From contig NZ_SDSI01000002.1 in the NCBI RefSeq assembly GCF_004153605.1, positions 434,001 to 498,000 on the forward strand: a stretch of 64,000 nucleotides of DNA. Reading direction: 5' to 3'. The DNA comes from Qipengyuania_B thermophila (GTDB lineage: Bacteria > Pseudomonadota > Alphaproteobacteria > Sphingomonadales > Sphingomonadaceae). The translations under genes were made by a program, and so were the position numbers. The number at the start of each line of letters is the position of its first letter. Position 1 is the first letter of the stretch. The notes beneath the pieces were generated by a model. It was not told the DNA's origin. It saw nothing but the letters and a program-made list of their open reading frames with translations, and did no database searches. Shown here piece by piece: positions 24,344-33,963 of the stretch.

Positions 24344-26511
24344 GCGACTTTCTCCTCGAACTGCGCTGCGAGGAAATTCCGGCGCGAATGCAGCCCGGCG
24401 CGCGGGAGGAGCTGGAACGGCTGTTCCGCCGCGAACTTCACGGTGTGGGCGTCGATGCGGGCGACGTCACCGTCTTGTCGACGCCGCGCCGTCTTGTCCT
24501 GATCGCCAGGGGATTGCCCGACGCCACCGGAGCGGTGAGCGAGGAGGTCAAGGGGCCACCCGAGGGTGCGCCCGACGCGGCGCTTGACGGGTTCTGCCGC
24601 AAGAACGGCGTCAGCAGGGACCAGCTTCAGCTCCGCGAGGTGAAGGGGCGGCCGACGTGGTTTGCCGTGATCGAGACGCCGGGCCGCGCGATGAAGGCGG
24701 TGCTGGCTGAAGCGGTTCCGGCGATGGTGCGCGACTTCGCCTGGCCCAAGTCGATGCGCTGGGGCGCGGCTTCGCTCAGCACGGCCAGCCCGCGCTGGGT
24801 CCGGCCGCTGAGCGGGATCGTCGCCATTCTGGGCGATGAACTGGTCGAATGCGAGGCGGCGGGCGTCGCCAGCAGCTGCGCGACGCTTGGCCACCGCTTC
24901 CACCATTCGGGCGCGATCACCATCGGCGGCGCGCACGACTACGCCGAAAAGCTGCGCGCCTGCCATGTCGTCGTCGATCACGAGGAGCGCGCGGCGCTGA
25001 TCCGTGCCGGCGCGGCCAAGGCGGCCGCCGACGCGGGTCTGAAGCTGGTCGAGGACGAAGGGCTGGTGATCGAGAACGCCGGTCTGACCGAATGGCCGGT
25101 GCCGCTGCTCGGCCGGTTCGACGCCGCGTTTCTCGATGTTCCGCCCGAGGTGATCCAGCTCACCGCGCGGGTGAACCAGAAGTATTTCGTCTGTCAGGAT
25201 GCCGGCGGGCGACTGGCCAACGCCTTCGTCTGCACCGCCAACATTGCGGCCGCGGATGGGGGCGCGGCGATCGTGGCGGGCAATGCCAGGGTGCTGGCCG
25301 CGCGGCTCGCCGATGCGCGCTTCTTCTGGGATCAGGACCGCCGCAAGACCCTGGCCGAGCATGCCGAGGGGCTGGCGCGCATCACCTTCCACGAGAAGCT
25401 GGGCACCCTCGCCGACAAGGTGGAGCGGGTGGCGAAGCTGGCCGAATGGCTGGCCAGCGACGGCATCGTTCCGGGCTGCGATCCGGCGCTGGCGCGGCAG
25501 GCGGCAGAACTGTGCAAGGCCGATCTCGTCACCGACATGGTGGGCGAATTCCCGGAACTGCAGGGCGTCATGGGCGGCCACTACGCCCGCGCGGAAGGCT
25601 TGCCCGAAGCAGTCGCGGACGCCATCCGCGACCACTACAAGCCAATCGGGCAGGGCGATGAGGTGCCCACCGCGCCGGTCACAGTGGCGGTGAGCCTCGC
25701 GGACAAGCTGGATACGCTGGCCGGGTTCTTCGCCGCCAATCTCCAGCCCACCGGCTCGAAAGATCCCTTTGCCCTTCGCCGCGCCGCCCTGAGCTTCCTC
25801 GCTCTCCTTACCACCAGCCAGATCCGGGTTCCGCTTCGCAGGCTGTTGGACAAGGCAGGAGCGGGCATGAAGCAAACGGTGCTTGAGTCGTTCCTCATCG
25901 ACCGCCTCAAGGTGCAGCAGCGCGAGGCTGGCGTTCGTCATGACCTCATCGACGCGGTGTTCGCGCTCGGGAACGAGGACGACCTCGTGCGGCTTCTTGC
26001 CCGTGTGAATGCGCTGCAGGCTTTTGTCGAAACGGCGGACGGGCAGAACCTGCTCGCCGCCTACAAGCGCGCCGCCAACATCCTGAAGAAGGAAGGCTGG
26101 AGCGGGGCGCGGCCCGCCAAGGACGAGCCGCTGCGCACGGAGGGGATCGCCCGCACCGGCGAAGAGGATCCGCTCGCCCTTGTCGACGATCCCGAACTGG
26201 CCCCTGTGGTCCAGGCACAGATGCAGGCGAAGCGCGCCGCCTCGCCGTCGGCACAGCGCGAGCCGGCCGAGGAGGCTCTCGTGGCCGCGCTCGACGAGGC
26301 TGAACCCAGAGCTGTGGCGGCGGTCACGGCGGAGGATTTCACCGGCGCGATGCAGGCGCTCGCCGGTCTGCGCGCGCCGATCGACGCGTTTTTCGAGGAG
26401 GTCACCGTCAATGACCCGGATCAGGACAAGCGGGCGGCAAGGCTGGACCTGCTCGCCCGGTTCCGCGATGCCGTCGGGCGCGTGGCCGATTTCAGCCGCA
26501 TCGAGGGGTAG
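24340..26511 (+). CDS. glyS: Glycine-tRNA ligase beta subunit
   Basis: The 723-residue beta chain recognises tRNA-Gly and assists aminoacylation. It starts at a GTG overlapping the glyQ stop (GTGA), giving the family N-terminus SDFLLELRCEEIPARMQ. It contains WPKSMRW, VNQKYFVCQD and the HD-like region ending in EFPELQGVMGGHYA. A C-terminal DALR-like anticodon-binding domain (about 590-715) has MQALAGLRAPIDAFFEEVTVN. Stop and ppdK start are 59 bases apart, so a common transcript is likely. Confidence 0.96.
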   Translation: MSDFLLELRCEEIPARMQPGAREELERLFRRELHGVGVDAGDVTVLSTPRRLVLIARGLPDATGAVSEEVKGPPEGAPDAALDGFCRKNGVSRDQLQLREVKGRPTWFAVIETPGRAMKAVLAEAVPAMVRDFAWPKSMRWGAASLSTASPRWVRPLSGIVAILGDELVECEAAGVASSCATLGHRFHHSGAITIGGAHDYAEKLRACHVVVDHEERAALIRAGAAKAAADAGLKLVEDEGLVIENAGLTEWPVPLLGRFDAAFLDVPPEVIQLTARVNQKYFVCQDAGGRLANAFVCTANIAAADGGAAIVAGNARVLAARLADARFFWDQDRRKTLAEHAEGLARITFHEKLGTLADKVERVAKLAEWLASDGIVPGCDPALARQAAELCKADLVTDMVGEFPELQGVMGGHYARAEGLPEAVADAIRDHYKPIGQGDEVPTAPVTVAVSLADKLDTLAGFFAANLQPTGSKDPFALRRAALSFLALLTTSQIRVPLRRLLDKAGAGMKQTVLESFLIDRLKVQQREAGVRHDLIDAVFALGNEDDLVRLLARVNALQAFVETADGQNLLAAYKRAANILKKEGWSGARPAKDEPLRTEGIARTGEEDPLALVDDPELAPVVQAQMQAKRAASPSAQREPAEEALVAALDEAEPRAVAAVTAEDFTGAMQALAGLRAPIDAFFEEVTVNDPDQDKRAARLDLLARFRDAVGRVADFSRIEG

Positions 26512-26570
26512 CATGGCTTTTGTCTGGACCCTGTAACAGGCGGTCCAGGTCTCGCAGGTGCAGGGGTCGC

Positions 26571-29258
26571 ATGGTCCAGACGGTGTACAATTTCGGCGGC
26601 GGCGCGGAGCACGGCGATCCGCGGCAGAAGGACAAGACCGTCGTCGGGGGCAAGGGAGCCAATCTGGCCGAAATGGCCAGCATTGGCCTGCCCGTGCCGC
26701 CCGGCTTCACCATCACAACGGAGGAATGTCGCCGCTTCTCCGCCTCGGGCGTGCTGCACGCGGAACTGCGCGAGGCGATCGCGGCCGCGCTGGAGCGGGT
26801 GGAAACGTCTGTCGGCCGCCGCTTCGGCGACACGGCCAATCCGTTGCTGCTGTCCGTGCGATCGGGTGCGGCGCAGTCGATGCCGGGAATGATGGACACC
26901 GTGCTCAACCTCGGTCTCAATGACGACACGGTGAGGGGACTGGCGGGCGCGTCCGCGAACGAGCGGTTTGCCTGGGACTCCTATCGGCGGTTCATCCAGA
27001 TGTACGGCGACGTGGTGATGGGAGTGGACCACGGGTGCTTCGAAGAAGCGCTCGAGATCGCCAAGGAAGAACGCGGCTTCCTCAACGACACGGAGCTGGA
27101 CGCCGGCGATCTGCGCGCGCTGGTCGACACCTACAAGGACATCGTCAGGCGCGAGGCGGGTGCCCCGTTCCCGCAGGATGTCCACGAACAGCTCGCCGAG
27201 GCGATCGCGGCAGTGTTCCGCAGCTGGAATTCCGAGCGGGCGCGGATCTACCGCCGCCTCAACGCGATCGCGGATGACTGCGGGACGGCCGTCAACGTTC
27301 AGGCGATGGTGTTCGGCAATCGCGGGGAAAACAGCGCCACCGGCGTGGTGTTCACCAGGGATCCCGCCACCGGGGAGCGCACCGCCTATGGTGAGTGGCT
27401 CCCGAACGCGCAGGGCGAGGACGTGGTCGCCGGCATCCGCACCCCGCAATATCTGACCCGCCGCCACCGCGAGCGGGCGGGAGCGAAAGCGCCGAGCATG
27501 GAGGAGGCGCTTCCGCGGGTGCACGCGGAACTGACCCGCTACCTTGACCTGCTCGAACGGCATTATCGCGACATGCAGGACGTCGAATTCACCGTCGAAG
27601 AGGGCGACCTCTACCTGCTCCAGACGCGCAGCGGCAAACGGACGGCGGCAGCGGCGTTGCGGATGGCCGTCGACATGGTGGCGGAGGGGCTGATCAACGA
27701 GGAGGATGCGGTCCTGCGGGTCGAGCCGATGGCCCTTGACCAGCTGCTGCACCCCACGCTCGATCCCGATGCCAGCCGGGAGGTGCTGTGCCGCGGGCTG
27801 CCGGCCTCTCCCGGAGCAGCGACGGGACGGATCGTGCTCGACGCGGCGACGGCCGAAGCGTGGGCGGCGCGCGGCGAGCATGTGCTTCTGTGCCGCACCG
27901 AAACCTCGCCGGAGGACATCGGCGGCATGCACGCGGCGCGGGGCATCCTGACCACCCGTGGCGGCATGACCAGCCATGCCGCGGTCGTGGCGCGGGGCAT
28001 GGGCCGCCCCTGCGTCTGCGGGGCGTCGGACGTGGTCATCGACATGGCGGCCCGGTCGGTGACGATCGCCGGCCACAGGCTTGCGGAGGGTGACGCAATC
28101 ACCATCGACGGCTCCTCGGGCGAGGTCATGGCCGGCACGGTGCCGACCCGCGAGCCCGAGCTGACCGGCGCCTTCGGCGACCTGATGCTCTGGGCCGACC
28201 GGCATCGCCGGATGCGCGTGCGCACCAATGCCGAGACACCCGACGACTGCGCGGCGGCCCGGAGGTTCGGCGCCGAGGGGGTGGGCCTGTGCCGGACCGA
28301 ACACATGTTCTTCCAGCCCGACCGGATCCGCGCCGTGCGCCGCATGATCCTTGCCGGCAGCGCTGCCGAACGCGATGCCGCGCTGGACGCGCTTCTTCCG
28401 GCGCAGCGCGCCGACTTCGCCCGCATCTTCGAGATCATGGCCGGCCTGCCGTGCACCATCCGCCTGCTTGACCCGCCGCTGCACGAGTTCCTGCCGCACA
28501 GCGACGCGGATTTCGACGACCTGCTCGAACCCGGCGGCCCCTCGCGCGAGACGCTGATGCGCCGTGCGGCCGAACTGCGCGAAGTCAATCCGATGCTGGG
28601 GCACCGCGGCTGTCGCCTGGGGATCACCTATCCCGAAATCTACGCCATGCAGGCCCGCGCCATCTTCGAGGCGGCGTGCGACGTTGCCGACGCCACAGGC
28701 TCGGCGCCGGTGCCGGAGCTGATGATCCCGCTGGTCGCGACGGCCGCGGAACTCGCCATCGTGCGTGACAAGGTCGAAGCGGTCGCCCGCGAGGTGATGG
28801 CAGGGCGGGGGCGCGCGCTGCCCTATTCCGTCGGCACCATGATCGAGCTGCCACGCGCGGCGCTGACCGCGGACGCCATCGCCGCCCATGCCGACTTCTT
28901 CAGTTTCGGCACGAACGACCTGACACAGACGACGCTCGGCATCAGCCGCGACGATGCCGGCTCGTTCATCCACACCTATCTCGATCAGGGGATCTTCACC
29001 CGCGATCCGTTCGTCGGCATCGACCGGGACGGCGTCGGCCGCCTGATCCGCATGGCAGCCGAGCTTGGGCGAGGGGCGAGCGCGACGCTGAAGCTGGGCA
29101 TCTGCGGCGAACATGGCGGCGACCCGGACAGCATCGCCTTCTGCGAGGAGGTGGGGCTCGACTACGTCAGCGCCTCGCCTTACCGTGTGCCGATCGCCCG
29201 GCTGGCCGCGGCGCAGGCAAGCCTGCGGGCACGCCGCTCAGCGGGTCCAGCCGCTTAG
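26571..29258 (+). CDS. ppdK: Pyruvate, phosphate dikinase
   Basis: PPDK interconverts pyruvate, ATP and phosphate with phosphoenolpyruvate, AMP and pyrophosphate, serving gluconeogenesis or glycolysis. The 895-residue protein has the N-terminal nucleotide-binding region (GGKGANLAEMASIGLPVPPG), and the phosphohistidine loop TRGGMTSHAAVVARGMGRPC with the catalytic His. The C-terminal PEP-binding TIM barrel includes GTNDLTQTTLG and LGICGEHGGDP. The start follows AGGGG by four bases. It overlaps the convergent methyltransferase by 21 bases at its 3' end. Confidence 0.97.
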   Translation: MVQTVYNFGGGAEHGDPRQKDKTVVGGKGANLAEMASIGLPVPPGFTITTEECRRFSASGVLHAELREAIAAALERVETSVGRRFGDTANPLLLSVRSGAAQSMPGMMDTVLNLGLNDDTVRGLAGASANERFAWDSYRRFIQMYGDVVMGVDHGCFEEALEIAKEERGFLNDTELDAGDLRALVDTYKDIVRREAGAPFPQDVHEQLAEAIAAVFRSWNSERARIYRRLNAIADDCGTAVNVQAMVFGNRGENSATGVVFTRDPATGERTAYGEWLPNAQGEDVVAGIRTPQYLTRRHRERAGAKAPSMEEALPRVHAELTRYLDLLERHYRDMQDVEFTVEEGDLYLLQTRSGKRTAAAALRMAVDMVAEGLINEEDAVLRVEPMALDQLLHPTLDPDASREVLCRGLPASPGAATGRIVLDAATAEAWAARGEHVLLCRTETSPEDIGGMHAARGILTTRGGMTSHAAVVARGMGRPCVCGASDVVIDMAARSVTIAGHRLAEGDAITIDGSSGEVMAGTVPTREPELTGAFGDLMLWADRHRRMRVRTNAETPDDCAAARRFGAEGVGLCRTEHMFFQPDRIRAVRRMILAGSAAERDAALDALLPAQRADFARIFEIMAGLPCTIRLLDPPLHEFLPHSDADFDDLLEPGGPSRETLMRRAAELREVNPMLGHRGCRLGITYPEIYAMQARAIFEAACDVADATGSAPVPELMIPLVATAAELAIVRDKVEAVAREVMAGRGRALPYSVGTMIELPRAALTADAIAAHADFFSFGTNDLTQTTLGISRDDAGSFIHTYLDQGIFTRDPFVGIDRDGVGRLIRMAAELGRGASATLKLGICGEHGGDPDSIAFCEEVGLDYVSASPYRVPIARLAAAQASLRARRSAGPAA

Positions 29259-29999
29259 GGTGATCATCTCGAACAATTCGCTCCAGCGTCCGTCGGCGCC
29301 GCCTTCCGCACGGAGGAACGCCTCGATCGTGCTGCGCTGGCGTCTGGTGAGGGGCGGCCCGGGCGTGCGCAGCACATTGCCGAGGCCGTGGTCGCGAAGA
29401 TCGTCCACGAGGCGCGCGAGGCTGCCATAGCGCACCGTGAGGCGGGCAGTGTCGACCACCTGCCGGTGAAACCCGGTGCGCTGCATCAGCATGCTGGCGG
29501 AGCGGCTGTCGACCTGCGGATGGATCCGGGCATAGGCCCTGTCCGTCTCGGCGGCGAGGATCGCCGCGCGCAGCCGGGGCACCGAGCCGGCCCCGGCGAT
29601 GCTGGCGAGCAGCATGCCCTGTGACGTCAAGGCCCGGCGCAGATGGACCAGCGCTCCCGGAAGGTCGTTCACGCTGGCCAGCCCATGATCGGCCACGACC
29701 ATGTCGAACCGTGCCGGCGGGAGCGGACGTTCGGCGGCCCAGGCGTGCCAGCCCAGCGACTCGACCTCGGCGCCCCGGCGGGACAGCGCGTCCCTCAGCA
29801 GACCGGCCGCGTCGCCGATGACCAGCACTTGTCGCGGGGCAAAACGGAGGAAGTCGAGGCGTTCGTTTACCTCTTCCGCCATATGCTGCCAGAGGAACCG
29901 GGCCGCTCCTTCCTCACCTTGCCTGCGGCAGGCGCGCGAAAACACAGCCGCCTGCCGGGCAGGCGAAAAGATGAGCGGTGGCGGCGCGGGCGAGGTCAA
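29238..29999 (-). CDS. SAM-dependent methyltransferase domain protein (BioC/NDUFAF5-like)
   Basis: The protein has 253 residues. A class I methyltransferase core is suggested by VLVIGDAAGLLRDAL (motif I region, with the usual DxGxG weakened to GDAAG), FDMVVADHGLASVNDLPGAL (motif IV) and TSQGMLLASIAG (post-motif). The N-terminal HMAEEVNERLDFLRF and a PGPPLTRR segment are like the alphaproteobacterial relatives of NDUFAF5, which modify respiratory complex I. The weak SAM motif leaves activity open. It is divergent from comF, as is common in alphaproteobacteria. Confidence 0.75.
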   Translation of the reverse strand: MTSPAPPPLIFSPARQAAVFSRACRRQGEEGAARFLWQHMAEEVNERLDFLRFAPRQVLVIGDAAGLLRDALSRRGAEVESLGWHAWAAERPLPPARFDMVVADHGLASVNDLPGALVHLRRALTSQGMLLASIAGAGSVPRLRAAILAAETDRAYARIHPQVDSRSASMLMQRTGFHRQVVDTARLTVRYGSLARLVDDLRDHGLGNVLRTPGPPLTRRQRSTIEAFLRAEGGADGRWSELFEMITLSGWTR

Positions 30000-30053
30000 G
30001 GACGGGGATGACGAGTGGTTGATGCGCAGGCGCTAGCATCAAGAGGCGCGGGG

Positions 30054-30851
30054 GTGAAGCGCGCGTCCCGCCTGATCGGCGCCGCGCTCGGCCCGCTCGT
30101 GGATTTCGTCTATCCGCCGCGCTGCTGCGGGTGCGGAAGCAGCCTCGGCACGCAGACGGGGCTGTGTCTGCCCTGCTGGCAGTCACTGGACGCGTTTCCT
30201 GGCGACACTCCGGTGACCGTTCTGCGCGTGGCGGCAAAGGCGGACGCGGCGAGACAGATCGCGCTCCCCATCCACGCTGCCGTTCCGTACAACTCCCTCG
30301 CGCGCACGCTCCTGCTGGCGTTCAAGCATGGCGGGCGCATCAGTCACGCTCCGCTTCTCGCCCGGCTCATGGCAGCCAACGCTCCGCCTCCTGCCGAACG
30401 GAGGATCGTCGTTCCGGTGCCGCTGCACAGGTCCCGTCTTTGGCGGCGGGGCTACAACCAGGCGGTCCTTCTCGGGCGCGAACTGCAGAAGCTGGGTCAG
30501 GGCCGGCTGATCGTCGATGCCCTCTGCCGTGTGCGCGCCACGCCGATGCTCGGCACGCGCTCTCGTGCCGACCGGCAGGCGCTGCTCGCCGGGGCGGTGA
30601 CGGTGAACCCCCGCCGATGCGAGGCGCTGAGCGGTGCCGACGTGCTCCTGGTTGATGATGTGATGACCAGCGGGGCGACGTTCACCGCGTGTGCCGAGGC
30701 CCTGCTCGGGGCCGGTGTCGCCAGCATTTCGGGACTGTGCTTTGCCCGTGCCGGCACCACGCCGTCACGCAAGGCGGCCGCGTCGCTTCCCGAGGGGAGC
30801 GGTCGACCGCACACAGACGCCCGGAACCTCGCGATCCCGGGCGTGCCGTGA
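30054..30851 (+). CDS. ComF family protein (phosphoribosyltransferase fold)
   Basis: The 265-residue protein has an N-terminal zinc-finger-like cluster (YPPRCCGCGSSLGTQTGLCLPCW), and a type I phosphoribosyltransferase domain with VLLVDDVMTSGATFTACAEAL as the PRPP-binding loop. ComF takes part in handling incoming DNA in competent bacteria, but in most proteobacteria the role is unproven. The GTG at 30054 was chosen for its AAGAGG 6 bases upstream; an in-frame GTG at 30015 would add 13 residues. A C-terminal extension after the PRT domain is unique-looking. Confidence 0.88.
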   Translation: MKRASRLIGAALGPLVDFVYPPRCCGCGSSLGTQTGLCLPCWQSLDAFPGDTPVTVLRVAAKADAARQIALPIHAAVPYNSLARTLLLAFKHGGRISHAPLLARLMAANAPPPAERRIVVPVPLHRSRLWRRGYNQAVLLGRELQKLGQGRLIVDALCRVRATPMLGTRSRADRQALLAGAVTVNPRRCEALSGADVLLVDDVMTSGATFTACAEALLGAGVASISGLCFARAGTTPSRKAAASLPEGSGRPHTDARNLAIPGVP

Positions 30852-31132
30852 CGAACCAGGCCTGCCTTCCGGCGAAGCGGCTATCCCCCTGATCGCCGCC
30901 AAGCCCGCTCCCTCAAATCCTCAGCGTCGCAAGCCTGATTAGGTTCACGCGGCGCTGTTCCTGAACCACGACCCGATGTATTCGTCTCTCGATCGTCGCC
31001 TGCTCAACAGTGCTGGCGCGCAAGAATTCACACCACTCTTGCGGAATGCAAAGAGGGCTTCGCAAACGAGGAAATTTTTTCCTGCGGCATGTTGTTGAGA
31101 TGCAACATTTTCGCGAGAGGACAGAATTGAGC
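30852..31132. other. Intergenic stretch between comF and hisI
   Basis: These 281 bases hold no supported gene. The right half is less G+C-rich than its surroundings (GGAAATTTTTTCCTGC at 31069-31084, which can fold as a small hairpin with loop TTTT) and may contain the hisI promoter or leader. A short frame starting at 30977 and ending at 31101 has atypical codon use and no recognised relatives, so I do not call it. Confidence 0.4.
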
Positions 31133-31495
31133 ATGGCGGACCGGATGCAGCGCACCCTGATCGACGCACACGGCCAGAGCACGCCGTTCAAGCCCCGCTT
31201 CGATGCGTCGGGTCTGCTGCCGGCCATCATCGTTGATGCCGCGGATGGAGCGGTCCTCATGCTGGGCTACATGGACGAGGAGGCTCTCGACGCGACCCTG
31301 AGAACGGGGAGGGTGCACTTCCATTCGCGCTCGCGGGCGAAGCTGTGGTGCAAGGGCGAAACGTCGGGCAACTTCCTTGAGGTCGTCGACCTTCGCGTCG
31401 ACTGCGATGCCGACGCGCTGCTCGTCACCTGCAAGCCCGCGGGACCGACCTGCCACACGGGTGCGCGAAGCTGCTTCTATCGGACGCTCACCTGA
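31133..31495 (+). CDS. hisI: Phosphoribosyl-AMP cyclohydrolase
   Basis: HisI opens the purine ring of phosphoribosyl-AMP, third step of histidine synthesis. The 120-residue monofunctional form has MLGYMDEEALDATLRTGRVHF-type start, the W-KGETSGNF motif, DCDADALLV (the magnesium-binding DxDxD) and zinc-binding GPTCHTGARSCF. A TTG two codons upstream has a better-placed GAGAGG and is an alternative start. It stands alone, away from other his genes, and without the HisE domain. Confidence 0.95.
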   Translation: MADRMQRTLIDAHGQSTPFKPRFDASGLLPAIIVDAADGAVLMLGYMDEEALDATLRTGRVHFHSRSRAKLWCKGETSGNFLEVVDLRVDCDADALLVTCKPAGPTCHTGARSCFYRTLT

Positions 31496-31565
31496 CCCTC
31501 TCGGTCGGGTTGCCGTTCGCGTAAAGTCTTGACTGGCACGTCACGTGGTGGCTTAGCTGTTCTCC

Positions 31566-32054
31566 GTGTCTTCGCCTGATCGCCAGCCTTCTGGGGCGCA
31601 CACGTGGTTGCCTGACAGCCCCGCTCGCGGCGACGCAGCCGGCTCTGCCGGACGGGAGCATTACTCCATCACCCATCTCACGTCGGAGTTCGGGTGCACC
31701 GCCCGCACCTTGCGCTTCTACGAGGACGAGGGCCTCATTGCGCCGGCGCGCGTCGGCAGCGCCCGCGTCTATTCCAAGCGGGATCGCGCGCGGCTCGCGT
31801 GGATCATGCGCGCCAAGAACGTCGGCTTTTCGCTTGCCGAGATCCGCGAGATGATCGACCTTTATGATCTGGGCGACGGCCGGATACGGCAACGCCAGGT
31901 GACGATCGAACGGTGTCGCCAGCATGTCGCCAAGCTGCGGGCGCAACGCGAAGACATCGATGCGTCAATCGCCGAACTGACCGACTTCATCGCCCTGATC
32001 GAGCGCATGGAAGCCGACCAAACCCCTGCAATGCCGCAGCCGAAGGATAGCTGA
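31566..32054 (+). CDS. MerR family transcriptional regulator
   Basis: The 162-residue protein has a winged-helix MerR domain at about 33-100 (YSITHLTSEFGCTARTLRFYEDEGLIAPAR) followed by a coiled-coil dimer helix. No clustered cysteines for metal sensing are seen, so a LiuR-like role responding to acyl-CoA or amino-acid catabolism is more plausible. The first 30 residues are unstructured and may be over-extended (GTG start at 31566). TGATG overlap couples it to the acyl-CoA dehydrogenase gene, its likely target. Confidence 0.88.
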   Translation: MSSPDRQPSGAHTWLPDSPARGDAAGSAGREHYSITHLTSEFGCTARTLRFYEDEGLIAPARVGSARVYSKRDRARLAWIMRAKNVGFSLAEIREMIDLYDLGDGRIRQRQVTIERCRQHVAKLRAQREDIDASIAELTDFIALIERMEADQTPAMPQPKDS

Positions 32055-33859
32055 TGCCGACCTACACCGCCCCCGTCCGAGATGCCCTGTTCGTCATCAA
32101 CGAGGTGCTCGACCTGCCCGCGCTCAACAACCTGCCCGGCTTCGCGAGCGCGACACCCGATCTGGTGGAAAGCATTCTGACCGAAGCCGGCCGCTTCACC
32201 GCCGAGGTTCTGGCGCCGCTGAACCGCTCTGGCGACGAGGAGGGATGTACGCGCCACGAGGATGGTTCGGTCACGACCCCTGCGGGGTTCAAGAATGCTT
32301 ACGACCAGTTCGTCGAGGCGGGGTGGGGCACGCTGACCGCGCCGGAGGAGTTCGGCGGCCAAGGATTGCCGCATGTCGTCGGCTTTGCCGTCGAGGAGTT
32401 CATCTCCGCGGCCAACCAGTCGTTCGGCATGTATCCCGGACTCGCGAACGGCGCCGTCGCCGCGCTGCTGGCCACCGGAAGCCAGGAACAGAAGGACACC
32501 TATCTGCCGCGCATGGTGGCGGGAGAGTGGCTGGGCACCATGAACCTGACCGAGCCGCAGTGCGGCACCGATCTCGGCATGATCCGGACCCGCGCCGTGC
32601 CGCAGGACGACGGCAGCTATGCCATCACCGGCACCAAGATCTTCATCTCGGCCGGAGAGCACGACCTGACGGAGAACATCATCCATCTCGTGCTGGCCAA
32701 GACGCCGGGCGCGCCGGACAGCACCAAGGGCATCTCCCTGTTCGTGGTGCCCAAGGTGCTGGTGAATGACGACGGCTCGCTCGGCGAGCGCAATGCCGTC
32801 GCCTGCGGGTCGATCGAGCACAAGATGGGCATTCACGGCAACTCGACCTGCCTGCTCAACTACGACGGCGCTAAGGGATGGCTCGTGGGCGAGGAGAACC
32901 GCGGTCTGGCCGCCATGTTCATCATGATGAACGCGGCGCGGCTCGGGGTCGGTGTACAGGGTCTCGCGCAAGGGGAAGTGTCCTATCAGAACGCGGTCGC
33001 CTACGCGCTGGACCGGCGGCAGGGCCGTGCCCTGACCGGGCCGGCCGAGCCGGAGGCGCAGGCGGATCCCATCTTCAATCATCCCGACGTGCGGCGGATG
33101 CTGATGGATGCCAAGGCCTTCAATGAGGGGATGCGGGCGCTGTGTCTGTGGGGGGCGCTGCTCGTCGACATGTCGCATCGCGCGGCAACGGAGGAGGAGC
33201 GGGCCGAAGCCGATCAGCTCATCAGCCTGCTGACCCCGGTCATCAAGGGCTACGGCACCGACAAGGGCTTCGAGGTGGCGGTGAACATGCAGCAGGTGTT
33301 CGGCGGCCACGGCTATGTGCGCGAATGGGGGATGGAGCAGTTCGTCCGCGACGCGCGCATCGCCCAGATCTACGAGGGCACGAACGGCATACAGGCCATG
33401 GATCTGTGCGGGCGCAAGCTTGCGCAGAAAGGCGGTGCTGCGATCCAGGCGTTCTTCAAGCTGGTCGGTGAGGAGATCGCTGCCGCGCAGGACGATGCGG
33501 AGCAGAAGGCGCTCGCCGACAAACTGCAGAAGGCGCTTGCCGACCAGCAGGCGGCGACGATGTGGTTCATGCACAACGCCATGCAGAACCCCAACCATCT
33601 CGGGGCAGGCGCCTTCAACTACATGCATCTGATGGGCATCGTGACGCTTGGCTACCTGTGGCTGCGGATGGCACGCGTGGCTCGCCGCCGGCTGGCGGAG
33701 GGTGCGGAACCTTCGGCCTTCTACGAGGCGAAGCTCGTCACCGCCCGCTACTTCATGGATCGCTACCTGCCCGACACCGGCGCCCTGCGGAGGAAGATCG
33801 AGAGCGGCGCCGATGCGGTCATGGCCCTTCCGCCGGAGGCCTTCGCCGTCGCGGCGTGA
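32054..33859 (+). CDS. Acyl-CoA dehydrogenase (long C-terminal-domain type)
   Basis: This 601-residue flavoprotein is longer than the classical ~380-residue enzymes and matches the family with an extra C-terminal domain (DmdC/AcdA-like). Motifs include GTMNLTEPQCGTDLGMIRT (FAD-binding), GTKIFISAGEHDL, HKMGIHGNSTC, and QIYEGTNGIQAMDLCGRK, whose Glu is the expected catalytic base. Substrate chain length is unknown. It directly follows the MerR regulator by a one-base overlap, suggesting fatty-acid or branched-chain breakdown under its control. Confidence 0.93.
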   Translation: MPTYTAPVRDALFVINEVLDLPALNNLPGFASATPDLVESILTEAGRFTAEVLAPLNRSGDEEGCTRHEDGSVTTPAGFKNAYDQFVEAGWGTLTAPEEFGGQGLPHVVGFAVEEFISAANQSFGMYPGLANGAVAALLATGSQEQKDTYLPRMVAGEWLGTMNLTEPQCGTDLGMIRTRAVPQDDGSYAITGTKIFISAGEHDLTENIIHLVLAKTPGAPDSTKGISLFVVPKVLVNDDGSLGERNAVACGSIEHKMGIHGNSTCLLNYDGAKGWLVGEENRGLAAMFIMMNAARLGVGVQGLAQGEVSYQNAVAYALDRRQGRALTGPAEPEAQADPIFNHPDVRRMLMDAKAFNEGMRALCLWGALLVDMSHRAATEEERAEADQLISLLTPVIKGYGTDKGFEVAVNMQQVFGGHGYVREWGMEQFVRDARIAQIYEGTNGIQAMDLCGRKLAQKGGAAIQAFFKLVGEEIAAAQDDAEQKALADKLQKALADQQAATMWFMHNAMQNPNHLGAGAFNYMHLMGIVTLGYLWLRMARVARRRLAEGAEPSAFYEAKLVTARYFMDRYLPDTGALRRKIESGADAVMALPPEAFAVAA

Positions 33860-33904
33860 TCGGCTACGAACGAGAGCGCCAGGACTAAACCGCCTGGATC
33901 CCGC

Positions 33905-33925
33905 GATGCCGAGTGCTTCGGCGTC
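33905..33925 (+). terminator. Hairpin after the acyl-CoA dehydrogenase gene
   Basis: GATGCCGA (33905-33912) can pair with TCGGCGTC (33918-33925), giving an 8-bp stem including one G-U pair and a five-base loop, about 45 bases past the stop. No T-run follows, so termination efficiency is doubtful. Confidence 0.3.
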
Positions 33926-33963
33926 GGGGTTGACCGGCTTCTGACCGGCGGTACGGTGCCGCG

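Noticed and set aside
26421..29114. Antisense open frame of 897 codons across ppdK, with similar long frames at 45026-48808 (+), 38524-41364 (-), 9274-11352 (+), 24286-26514 (-) and 31862-34183 (-)
   Set aside because: Their translations are Arg/His/Gln-rich with no family motif, and each lies exactly opposite well-supported genes. Such frames arise from G+C-rich third codon positions.
30977..31101. Short frame between comF and hisI encoding about 41 residues
   Set aside because: Atypical codon use, no ribosome binding site and no recognisable similarity.
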